Of a stretch of DNA of 64,000 bases, positions 49,491 through 59,654 are shown in pieces. Position numbers and translations under genes: made by a program. A model generated the notes under the pieces. The model did not search any database and was not told the DNA's origin. It worked only from the letters and a program-made list of their open reading frames with translations. Every line of letters begins with the position of its first letter. Position 1 is the first letter of the stretch. The stretch comes from Symbiodinium natans (Eukaryota; Sar; Dinophyceae; Suessiales; Symbiodiniaceae): NCBI GenBank assembly GCA_905221605.1, contig CAJNDS010002258.1:446501-510500 (forward strand), given 5' to 3'.

Positions 49491-51001
49491 GGCATGACTC
49501 CTCAACTGCGGCTTAGGCAGCGATTGCGATTTGTGGACAGATGTGTGCAACTTTACGGCTCTCCCACAGGGGAACTACACGCTCATGCTACTTGACTTGG
49601 GTTGCTTTTTTCAATCATGTTGCCAGATGGTGTCACGTGTCTCAATCCCGAAAAGAAGCTGAGTTCGCGGAGTTGCTTCACAACGTCAACTACCACAGGG
49701 CAGACGGCTCATCTCAGACACTTGAGCACAATTCTGAAGCCTTTCTGCCTGTATTCGACAGGTTTGCTTTGGTGTCACGCCCTCAGAAACTGGCAACCAG
49801 ACCTAGGGAAGATCAGGTTGCAAGCATGCGGTTGCCAGGGTGGATCAGCTCAACGCGGCGCAGCACTTGCGCATTGCGGGGCTGACCATGCCTGGCCGCC
49901 TGGGGCTTATGGAGGTCTGGGAGATTCTGCAAAGACTAGGTCCCGTTAACGCCACACAGTGATGTGCCTGGACGAATCTCTGCTGCCACATCTTGCCATT
50001 GGTTGTCCTTCCTCGGTACAGCTCCACCTTGTCCTTCAGGCGAGGCAGGTGATCTCGGGATCCCCAACTCAGACCACTCAGACGCATCTGTAACATCACT
50101 TCTGGGAGGTCCTGCTGCTGCTTCTATACTCTATTGCTACATATTTCGAATCTGCTGCGCTGCTACTACCATGTGTCATTGCAATGTACAGCTCAGCCAG
50201 ACTCATTCGTGCAAAAATGGCAGCGGCCGGCCATGGTGTGTGAATTTCCGCGGCCACTTAGTAGATTCCCGGAGCCTGCTTGTGACGTGCACATGTTAGA
50301 GCCATTTTTTTTTTTGGGGGGGGGGGGGGGGGGAACTGTTGAACCATTTCCGTGTTGATGAGGCGAAGGCCAGCAAATGGTTAATGCCTGGCTCCTTTTC
50401 GCCGTGCTGCCCTTGAGCTTCACCGAGGGACTGCCTTGAAGCATGTTGACTGCATTTTTCTCCCTTTGCTTCAGGAGTGGCTAAATGGTCGCGGCGGAAT
50501 TCAAATTGGCAGAGCCTTGGCTTCTATTCCAGCTTAGTCTGAAGACGCGGAGAAATGCATCGAAGCCAGATAATGGTTGCCTTGTTCCACGCTTGGACCC
50601 TCAACATTGGGTCAGTTTCCAGCAGGCTTCTTGGTCAAGACATTGCAAGACAGAGCCAAATTCTGCAGCGTCGACACTACGAAGCACGCTGCAAGGAGCA
50701 AAGTATCTGCTGGAGCTGCTCTTGGCCGACGAGAAGGATGCGGGTCTACAGCATATCTCACAACGTTGTTACTTAAGTTCGATCATGACATTGTATGATG
50801 GTATTATCTTCTATTATATTAATATATTATAGTTTATTGTATCATATGATATTGTGGTAGTCTATTCGATCCGATATTAAACGTTACATTATTCGATGGC
50901 AGAAGCCATCGACAGGATTGGCAGATGGCTTCTGCCAGCGTTCGCTTCCTCCTCGGGCCCTGGAGCAACTTGTCAGCTGATCCTAGGTAGGAGAAGGAGG
51001 G

Positions 51002-51015
51002 TTTAGGGTTTAGGG
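51002..51015. repeat. Telomeric repeat, TTTAGGG x2
   Basis: Two perfect units about 70 bp upstream of the ORF at 51088. They have the same orientation as the tract at 51988. Confidence 0.8.
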
Positions 51016-51087
51016 TAAATGGCTATGGCTCAAGGTTTCGGCTGAAGGCTTTCGCCTGTTAAGGCTAGGAGGGCTCGTAGAGGGCTC

Positions 51088-51678
51088 ATGGATGGTACCG
51101 GGTCTGCTTCAGATGATGAGCTGGGTTCAGGGGCTGAGATGGCTGATGGCGATGCAGCACCGAGGAGAAAGCGGGGCAGAGAGCTGGCCAAAACGGGCGA
51201 GGAACCACCTTGGGTTCAGAGCTTGAAGGATTCGCTGGTTGCTAATGTTTCCTCTGCAATAACCAATCAGCTAGCCACTCAACTTGGCCATATCAACGAG
51301 AGGGTTAACACTTTGCAGGGAGAGATAGCAATCGAGTCCAACGAGCGAAAACAAGATATGCAGTCAATAAGCAAGCGGCTTGATGACCTGGAGACTACCA
51401 TCAGCAACAACCTGAAGCCCATCAGCCCCAGCTTCAGGGCAGTGCCACCGCCGAGAGAGGACAAATGGCCAACAGGTAATGAGGATCCCTGGCAGCGACC
51501 TGCAGCACCTTCGGGGGTTCGAGTTCCCACAACCTCACCTTTGCCTGCTATGTCTTCGACAGATCCGTGGGGTCGGTATGCACAGAAAGGCGCAGTTTCA
51601 GGAGGGGGTCATGCTGCACGTGGCCCCTGGGGCGTATATGGAGTCCTCACCTACAGTTACCCTAGGTTGGCTGCATGA
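51088..51678 (+). CDS. Coiled-coil protein bracketed by telomeric repeats, possible retroelement ORF1
   Basis: 196 codons. An acidic start is followed by a basic patch (RRKRGR), then a predicted coiled coil of about 60 residues (around HINERVNTLQGEIAIESNER and SISKRLDDLETTI), then a Pro-rich tail with two DPW motifs (EDPWQRP, TDPWGRY). This acid-basic-coil-DPW arrangement resembles gag/ORF1-type proteins of retroelements, but there is no zinc knuckle and no reverse transcriptase. A second open frame (about 51560-52006) overlaps its end and runs into the telomeric tract, so a frameshift in one longer product is possible. Confidence 0.4.
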   Translation: MDGTGSASDDELGSGAEMADGDAAPRRKRGRELAKTGEEPPWVQSLKDSLVANVSSAITNQLATQLGHINERVNTLQGEIAIESNERKQDMQSISKRLDDLETTISNNLKPISPSFRAVPPPREDKWPTGNEDPWQRPAAPSGVRVPTTSPLPAMSSTDPWGRYAQKGAVSGGGHAARGPWGVYGVLTYSYPRLAA

Positions 51679-51987
51679 AGAGGAGGGAATGCAACGCTTT
51701 GTCAGGGAAGGCGATGTCTTGTCAGTCCTCATTCTGTGGCTACAGTACCTGCAATTTGAGTTCAGCGGTTTGAGCTTGGAGGTTCACATGGAAGACTGGG
51801 TGTATCATCAGTGTATTTCTGAGTTGTGGAGTTTCCATTTACGAGTTTTTGCTGAGTACGACAGGATTGTTACGTTTCAGTTAGTCCCCCACCGAGTTTT
51901 GCGGGCTCTGTTAGGGCTGCTTGAAGCAATGCCTCTCAGAGTGCCTGTAACCGAGCTGCTGGCGCACGAGGCTCAGTGCAAAAAGGG

Positions 51988-52015
51988 TTTAGGGTTTAGG
52001 GTTTAGAGTTTAGGG
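51988..52015. repeat. Telomeric repeat, TTTAGGG x4 (one degenerate)
   Basis: Four units, the third reading TTTAGAG. Together with 51002-51015 it brackets the coiled-coil ORF in direct orientation. Confidence 0.9.
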
Positions 52016-54343
52016 ACCCTTAAAAGGGAACCCTTCTTAACCTTCTTCTGGCTCTCTAAAGCAGGGACATGATTCAGAGGGTCTTTTTCCCCAAAGGTCC
52101 CCCTGATCCTATCTCCTAGCGGAAGAACAACAAACCCTCCACGCAGGAAGGATCGGATGATTGGCTGATTCTGTTGTTACGTTGTTATAGTAACATATGA
52201 GTAATATTGATTGATATATTAGCATATGCACAAAGTGATATGAATGTTTTCATATAGTAATGATTATGATGCAGGCCATGTTCTGTTTGCAGAAATTAAC
52301 TTCGCTGTTTTACACGAGAGTCTCTGGGGAATTTGAATCCTGTACCTTCCTCAAAGCGGCGAACTGAACACCAAGGGTCATCCGGGAATGACAATGTGCA
52401 TTCCTTTGCATCTTGGACTCACGGATGCCTTATGATTCATGATGCCATTCAGCACTGTGGTGGTGGTTGTTGCTGATTGCCAGTTACGGACGGTGCTGCC
52501 TCCGTTGTTGACAAACAGGAAACCCATGTACCCATCTGCTTGGGCATGGACTGAGGTTGTTAACTCAAGCCATTATCTTCCAGAGGCAAGGTGCCATCAG
52601 TGCTCGCCATAAACCCCGTCATCAGCGTACCACGTAGGACAGCTTTTTGCATGTTGCTTGACAGGTCATTGTGACCTCTATGGAGGCCCATGCTGAAGTG
52701 CCGCAGGTGCGGCAGAGCGATGCAAAGATTTGAGTGGTCCCGAAATGTTCATCCGTGCTTCACGACCTTAGGTTTAGAGCCCGTCATGAAGAGGTTAAGA
52801 GACAACCTTGACTCAAGTCAGGCCTTCAGCTTTCGGAGAAATTTGACTGAACGTCACATGGAGCCTTGGCAGCCGAAGAGTGAAGGTAGGAGGCGTGTGA
52901 GGGGATGTTTAGTTTAGGAGCTGTCAGAAGAGAGCAGCCTAAATCTTGGCAAGGAAATGCTGCTGCGGAGTCTGCATGGCCTTGGCGGCTTTGCCCTGAC
53001 GCTGCTTGCAGAAACTGGTTATGAGCAGTACCGGCCTAAGCTTTAGTACTTGACGTGTCGCGACTGTGCACTGTGCCTTGTCGAGGCGTTGTTTGGTGGC
53101 ACCAGGAATCCTGGGCGACTTGGGATTTGCCGCTACCTGCTTGCAGTAAGTTGCACAAGGTAGGCCAATACATGTTTCGAGCACCGCTTTCTTTGTCGTA
53201 GTTCTATTCTCAGGCTGGACCTTTGCGCAGGGGTTTGGATCGGATAAATATCTGGTAGTGTGGCATGTGGGCGCTGCAGGTTTCGCAGACATTCACGTGG
53301 CAGCTGAATGGTGTGAGCGCCGAGCTGGTCGACAGTTTGGAAGGCCGGATGATGAGGGATGTGGACTTTTTTTGCATGTTCTTACCGTCCGGCGAAAGTA
53401 TTCCACGCTAGGAAGCATCCAAGACCCCCAAGGTTCACAACCGACACATGCATCCACGAGCTCTGCTCAACATGGGAAGTAAAGCAAGATTCACTTGCGC
53501 ACACGGGGGGAATACGAAGATCGAAGCACGCTATTGGCAGAGCGGCCATGCAGAGCCTTCGCAGGTACGATTCTTCTGGCATGCCTGGAAACCGAAAACG
53601 CAGGAAGGCCGGGCTTGACCATATACGTCGCAGAATAGCCAGTTGTTTCTCTAGGACTTGGTTGAAGCACCGTATAGTAACTGCAGCACATGATCGGGGA
53701 TTGATGCGCAGGCTGCTCGCGCAGCTCAAGCAGCAAGGCCGAGCATTCATGCCATGCGTGCATGTGACCCTTGGCTCATTGCTTCTGGGAGCGGAGCAAC
53801 CTTCCTTTTTTGCCTTTTAATTGGATGCGCATCGGCTGTTGTGGTCGTGAAACCGCGGTTTTGAAGGTGTGTTTCCAAGCGCAGTGCTGCTTCCGGTTGC
53901 AGAGCTTCCGGTGTTGATGGCACAAATGGGAGAAGATGCGATGCTTGTCTCCAAATGGACTAAGAAGTCGAGCCAGGTGCTTTGCGTTCCGTTTGAAGAG
54001 GACTTCCGATGCCTCCCATCCTTGCGTGATGCAAGGAACTGGCTCGTTGGAGTGGATTGTTGGGACACCAGCCCTGTGCACGGGCAGCATCCGCTGAGCC
54101 TCAGGCCACGAGAGCTTCCTTTTGTTGAGCATGGTTCTCTCGACCATTGCTCTCGTATCCACGTGTTGTGGGAGCTAGGACGGATTACAGCCGCGCCAAG
54201 TTCGTTGCGGAGTATCGACAGCGGTACCTCGCTCCTCGTCCCTGTGAACTGGCCATCCCTGCACCGTGTTGCTCCTTCGTTAGTCACATATCCACCGAAG
54301 CAGCCCGGAAGCACATGTAAGGCGGAATCAAACAGTTGTTAGT

Positions 54344-57256
54344 CGCTTCGCCGAATCGTTTGGGCTGAAGAAGGGGTGACAGCCTCCTTCCAGGGACACC
54401 TCTCGTGTTCTCGGCGTAGCTCGCGTGCTCCACGATGGTCGCCATGTCCAAGATATCGGCCTTTGCCACAGGAGCAGCTGCGGTGACTGCAGCGACGGCC
54501 TTCGTAGCGCCACAGACGGCCAGGCAGTCGACGCAGCCAACGCTCCGAGGCACTCAGCAGAGGTCCGCCGCAGGGACCAGCGCAGCAGGCGTTAGCCTTG
54601 GCCTTGGAGCCATGGGCCTGGCTGCGGCCCTGGTGCGCCCGGCGCTGCCGGCGGTGCGGGCGGGCGTCGTGCGCTGCGCCTACGACGCCTCCGGCGAGAT
54701 TGGTGCATGCGACCCCCTGCTGTTCTGGGACCCAGTCGGCTACTGCCAGGACGGCTGCACAAAGGAGGACTTCGACCGCCGCCGCGCAGTGGAGCTGAAG
54801 CACGGAAGGCTCTGCATGGTCGCCTCGATCGGCATGCTCTGGCCGGACGTCTTCGGCAAGTTCGATGGCTACTTGTCGCCATCACAGAACTTGAAGTTCG
54901 CGGACGTGCCCTCAGGAATTGCTGCGGTCAGCAAGGTTCCGCTGGAGGGATGGCTTCAGGTCCTGCTGGTGGCGGGGCTCATTGAGACGCAGCTCTTCAA
55001 GGATCAGTCCTTCGGAGGCTTTGCCTATGGCAAGTACGGGGCAGAGCCGGGCAACTTCGGCACTGGCTACTGGGGCAGGAAGATCCAGGACCCAGCCGAG
55101 CGTCGGCTGAAGCTGACCACCGAGCTGAACAACGGGCGGCTGGCAATGATTGCCATGGCCGGGATGCTGATCCAGAATGGCCTCACCGGCCAGTCCCCGA
55201 TCGAGCAGCTGCAGGCTGGCCACTACTCGCCCTTCAACGATGGCCAGGGCTTCTTCGCCTTCGACCCTTCCCAGGAGCTCGGCGCCTGCCCTCCCCTGGG
55301 CTACTGGGACCCCTTTGGCATGATGGCGTTCCAGGACGAGGAGAAGTTCCGCCGCAACCGCGAGCTGGAGCTGAAGCACGGAAGGATCTGCATGGCCGCC
55401 ACCATCGGCATGATCGTGCCTGACCTCTTTGGCCGTTTTGGTGGCTACCTCTCACCCAGCGCAGGCCTCAAGTTTTCGGACATCCCCTGCACGATTGAGG
55501 CCATCTACAAGGTCCCGACCTTCGGCTGGTTGCAGATCTTTGCTCTGGCCGGCGCCATCGAAGCCAAGAACCAGGCCTTCCCAGAGAATTATGGCTATCC
55601 TCCCTTCTGGGGTCGGATCAACACCCTTGAGCCAGAGGAGAAGCAGAAGAAGCTCTTGGCGGAGATCAACAATGGACGTTTGGCGATGGTTGCCATGGCC
55701 GCCATTGTGGCACAGAACGGTGCCACCGGCCAGTCCCTTGTCGAGCAGTTCACCACAGGAAATCTGAACCCCTTCGTGGGTGGCTATGCTCAGCGCGAGG
55801 CCTCGGATCGCCTGGCGCTGCGTGCTGAGTTCGGCTCCGGCGCAGGCAAGTCCACGGCCCTCCCGTGGGACCCCATCCCAGAGGGCCTCACCAACGACAT
55901 CTTCAACCCGGTCTACGTGGGCGACGTGGGCTTCGACCCTGCAGGCGCGCCTGGCATGCGTTGGCATGCGCCGGCATGGTTCGGAACATTTCGGAACGTA
56001 AGAGAGGAACGCTATAGGAGTGTTCTCGGAGTGGTACAACGTGCGGTGTGCATCATGTGCTGTCATCATCTCTCCTCTTGCGGGCCAGGCTTCGCCAAGA
56101 ACCAGCGACTGCTGCCTTGGTATCGTGAAGCCGAGCTTGCGCACGGCCGCGTTTGCATGCTGGCAGTGCTCGGCTACACCGTGCCTTTGCCACCGATTGC
56201 AGGAAGTATCGCGTGGTAGATGTCTTCGGCGCTTCACAGTCTCTCCTGCATGTGCAACTTTCCGAGGTGCAGACTGCTGGCGCCAAGTTCGAGCCCTTCA
56301 TCACCCGCTACCCGACGGACTCGGCGGACCCCCTGAAGGCGGCCACGCAGGCGGGGTGCTGGCAGTCTGTAGCAGAAGGCGTACGCAGGTCCGACGTAGG
56401 CGCAAGGCCAGTGCACAGATGTGTGAAAGAGCATGTCTCGAAAAGAAGGCGGGCTTGGAGCCTATTGGAGCCTGAGGGGTGTTGTATTTTGCATAGCTGC
56501 ATCACGCTGTGTGCGGGATGGTGTAGGTGCCCATCATCGGCTGGCTCCAGATCATCGTCGTGATCGCCCTGTCTGAACTGTGGCGCTACGAGAACGCTTC
56601 TGGGCAGCAGATGGATCAGACTGCAGCATGGCATCTGCACCCTGTGTGACCATGCCGTGGCATGTGTGAAAGCTGTGGAAGGGTTTCGAAAGTGGTCTCT
56701 GGCGCCAGGTCATTAGCAAGTACTCTCAGGGAGTCCAGCCTGGAGACCTCGGCTGGAACCCGACCGCTCCCGTGAGCAGCCCACGCCCCAAGTGGCCGGC
56801 GCCTGAGTGTGTCGCACCCGCACTTGTGCGGCGCCTTGTCGCCATCGCGTCCCATCACAGGCCCAGAGAAGCCCTTACTCTTGACACTGGATGGCACGCC
56901 ACGGTCGCCACGCATGAGGTTCGGGCCGACCTTCACCGCCGCGTACCAGCCGGAGGACATGTCCACCCATCGCGCGACGCATACTGTTGTTGGGGTTGTT
57001 GGGGTAGGCGGGCCATAGGCCAAGAGACGGTTTCCAAAGCTGCTTCTTGAGCAGGAGTGGAACAACATGAAGTTGCGGGAGATCAAGCACTGCCGTTTGG
57101 CCATGGTGGGGTTCTTCTTCATGGTGCTCCGAAACGCATCCACAGGCGAAGGGCCGTCGCTGCTGCCGAACTTGGCGGCGGCAGAGTTCCAGTCTTCCGT
57201 CGGCGACTTCATTCCCAGGGACATCTGAGAATCTGAGAGGTTTTGTCGTTCAAGGC
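54344..57256 (+). repeat. Fifth, isolated light-harvesting unit
   Basis: Homology starts at CGCTTCGCCGAA (54344), a leader shared with copy A (32830) but not with B-D, and stops after GTTTTGTCGTTCAAGGC (57256), about 28 bp after the stop codon. The unit therefore lacks the array spacer. Confidence 0.85.
54435..57228 (+). CDS. Three-unit chlorophyll a/c light-harvesting protein, copy E
   Basis: Exons: 54435-55944, 56089-56180, 56267-56350, 56527-56595, 56709-56804, 57055-57228; predicted 674 residues. The exon 1 protein is identical to copies A-D. Introns resemble A and D (intron 3 is 176 bp), but intron 5 is shorter (250 bp) after loss of CATAGAC repeats. Intron 1 is 144 bp, a multiple of three, and has no in-frame stop. 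A retained intron would therefore keep the third unit in frame, and the plain ORF runs on to 56219. In the other copies intron 1 contains a stop. Confidence 0.92.
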
Positions 57257-58162
57257 GCGCGGGCGCCAAACATGAGCTACAGAGTGTAGCCGCCGATTTT
57301 TTTGGAGTCTTTCCCACTTCGCGCTCGACTTGTACAGAAGCAGGAATTACTGTAGAGGCCATGGGTGACGGAAATGACAGACTGCATCCTGCGTGGATGA
57401 TCCGACAAAAGAGCCAGGTCAATGCCACGAGCCACATACATCGACATACATAGCTTTGCTTTCTGGACAAGCTTGTTAAACTTGGAGCCAGAGCCATCCC
57501 AACGAATCGGCGAGTATGTAGAATAAGTAAGGTCAAACCTCCATGGAGAGACTTTGCGTTTTACGAGAGCCCACGAGCAGGAAGAGAGAATGTCATGTAT
57601 GGCAACCTGCTGACTACCCAATTGCATGCGGGTCTTCGCCAAGGCCACGCCCGGCCTGGCGGCTGCGGAGGCCAGGGCCACATCGTCCACGCAGGGGTTG
57701 ATTGTGTGGTGCTGCGCATGGTAAGTGGGCGAGATTGAGCAGCACGGTGGCGCAGAGCGGCAACGGCATTCTGAGCTCAGGCTGTGGCTGCCTTGGAGCT
57801 GCTACTAATCGCCATCATTCGGGAGGGCGAAGATGGCGACGGCCGGGGTGGGGACAAGCGCGGTGCCTGTCGCAAGAGTTCGCAGAAGCTTCTCCCACTT
57901 CAAGCCAATGAAAGTGCGGACATGTCGGAAATCTCAAGATATCTTTCAAGATGTCTGTCAAGCGGTTCACAGACTGCTCTGTCAGTCTTGGCTGCTTTGG
58001 AGTCGCTTGCAGTGGTCGCTTGGTTGCATGAGCACGGTTGCCAAGAATCTTGCACGACCGTGAATGAGTGGAGGATTATGGTTTGGGAGATCATGGGCGA
58101 TCAGTCATTTCCGTTTGTTGGTGCGGCTTTCCTTTGTGCAAAACTCCCATATGCATCCCAAG
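57257..58162. other. Stretch between LHC copy E and unidentified exons
   Basis: No recognised gene. A minus-strand ORF of 137 codons (57277-57690) and a + strand ORF (57784-58257) are open but have no recognisable domain. Confidence 0.3.
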
Positions 58163-58563
58163 GAAACGGTGGTTGGCTACTTCAATTTTGCCATGGGTGT
58201 GGAGAACAACACCTGCCGGGTGGCCGCATCCTCGATGGAGGGTTGCTAGCCTCATAAGTCGAGAACCTCACAAGAACAGATGTGGCAAAACTATGAGGGA
58301 GTTGCAGTCCAGCATCTTATGGACGAAATGAATCTGTGAAGAGTAGGTGGAGTACTACCGCTGCTTGCCCCGACTAGGTCCAGGTGCTTGCAGATTGGAC
58401 ATTGCCGGTGGCGGTGTTCCCGGAACCTCTCAAGGAAGTGGAACTGCGTCAAGCGTGTCTGCGGTACTTTGGTCGTTTTTCTGCTGTCTCAGTCCGCCGG
58501 GCCAAAACCCTTGTGCTGCAAACCCATATAGAGGGTGTGCTGATGTGTTGGAACATTGAATAA
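58163..58563 (+). CDS. Unidentified gene, two 3' exons
   Basis: Exon 58163-58237 (after AG|G at 58162; contains VVGYFNFAMGVENNTCRVAA) joins in phase to 58384-58563 (contains DWTLPVAVFPEPLKEVELRQ) through an intron with a GA donor at 58238 and AG|G at 58383. The frame ends at TAA 58561-58563. Composition is protein-like and the join keeps the phase. The family was not recognised; upstream exons may lie in 57.7-58.1 kb. Confidence 0.4.
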
Positions 58564-59189
58564 AGGCCATCTTTTAGTGGCAACGACAAGGGTTTTGTGA
58601 CCATCTGAAAGCCGCTACATGTTAATGATGTTTTTTCATGGGGGTTGTCGTGCGTCTTCTTACTCCTGTCAGGGTCTTTCCACCATTATCGTTAACATCA
58701 TTGTTACAAGCGCACGAAGTCAATGTAGTTCGCACGTGCACAATCAGAATATATCAAGAGAAAAGAGCGAAAAAGAACCCCCCAAAACTAGTATTAAATA
58801 AGTGCCCCTTTAAAATTGTTTTCAATGAGTGCCTCACCTGCCTTGCAGGAGCGGGATCTGCTATATCCTGCGCCCAGTTGGGACGTCGCATTGGCAAGTT
58901 GCCACATCACTGCTCATGAAAAGTTCAGCAAACCCATGGAAGATTCCCTAAACCATAAGCCATAAACATAAACACTCAACCCTGACCAGATCGTTGTGGC
59001 AGGTTAGAAACTGCACATCAGCAATGCCGGCCAATTCTCGCTGCTGGGCTTCACTTGCTTTGCAGGCATCTTGTGCCCTTGTTGTAACTCCAGCCACCAG
59101 GACCCAAGATGGGACCTTAAGTCAGATAAGTGGTCCATAGCTCACTTGCGGAACCTACTACGGATAGGAAACGGTCCGAAGCCCTGGTG
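58564..59189. other. Short intergenic stretch
   Basis: No gene seen. Degenerate CCCTAAA-like words occur near 58947-58983, and a possible cysteine-rich exon (GILCPCC) follows AG|G at 59066. Confidence 0.3.
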
Positions 59190-59616
59190 CTTCAAGGTTG
59201 GGGCTTCAACGGCGCAGCGTGCAGCCAATGCCCTGATGGCCAGGAAGCTGTTTTCAGGCTCGTTGCTTGTAGCAAGCATTGCAGACTTGAACCCTCAGCC
59301 CCAAAGAAGCCCGGGGAGGTGGCAAAAACCTTTTTAACCCTTTCAAAACCAGCTCTCAAACCCCTAAACTAAACCGTAGAACCCAGGTAGAACCCCTGAG
59401 AACCTAGACGCCCCAAGAATCTTGTCCCGGCAGAGGTGTCAGTTAGGCGGGTCTGGAGTGCCAGCTGGGCAGCTGGGCATGTGAAAAGCCTGATAGGGGC
59501 CACGAACCCGAATGCAGGCATGCGTTACACACACGGCGAACATACCAGATACGTCTCGCGGCACGAGATCCGAAACGATGCGTCTCTTCTCCTTTCTCTT
59601 CCTCTTTTCTTTTTTT

Positions 59617-59654
<38 letters not shown>

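Larger units (their letters stand above)
46634..54343. other. 7.7 kb of unrelated DNA separating LHC copies D and E
   Basis: Begins exactly where the D spacer loses homology (after GTGCAAGCAAAAA) and ends where copy E homology begins. It contains a minus-strand coding-like block (47464-48498), a diverged direct repeat, a PAN/apple-like exon (49330-49490), a coiled-coil ORF bracketed by telomeric repeats (51002-52015) and further ORFs without recognised domains (for example 53869-54342 on +). No transposase, integrase or reverse transcriptase was seen. Confidence 0.6.

Noticed and set aside
51019-51038. Possible relic of the dinoflagellate spliced leader upstream of the ORF at 51088
   Set aside because: Only the last nine bases (TGGCTCAAG) match the known leader end; the rest does not, and a 10-base match at 1213 is equally isolated.
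54435-56219. 594-residue LHC ORF of copy E as a distinct protein
   Set aside because: It simply reads through intron 1, whose splice sites are intact and match the other copies. The spliced model gives the same 674 residues as A-D.
57277-57690. 137-codon minus-strand ORF just downstream of LHC copy E
   Set aside because: Protein-like in places but no family recognised, and no continuation on either side; too weak to call.
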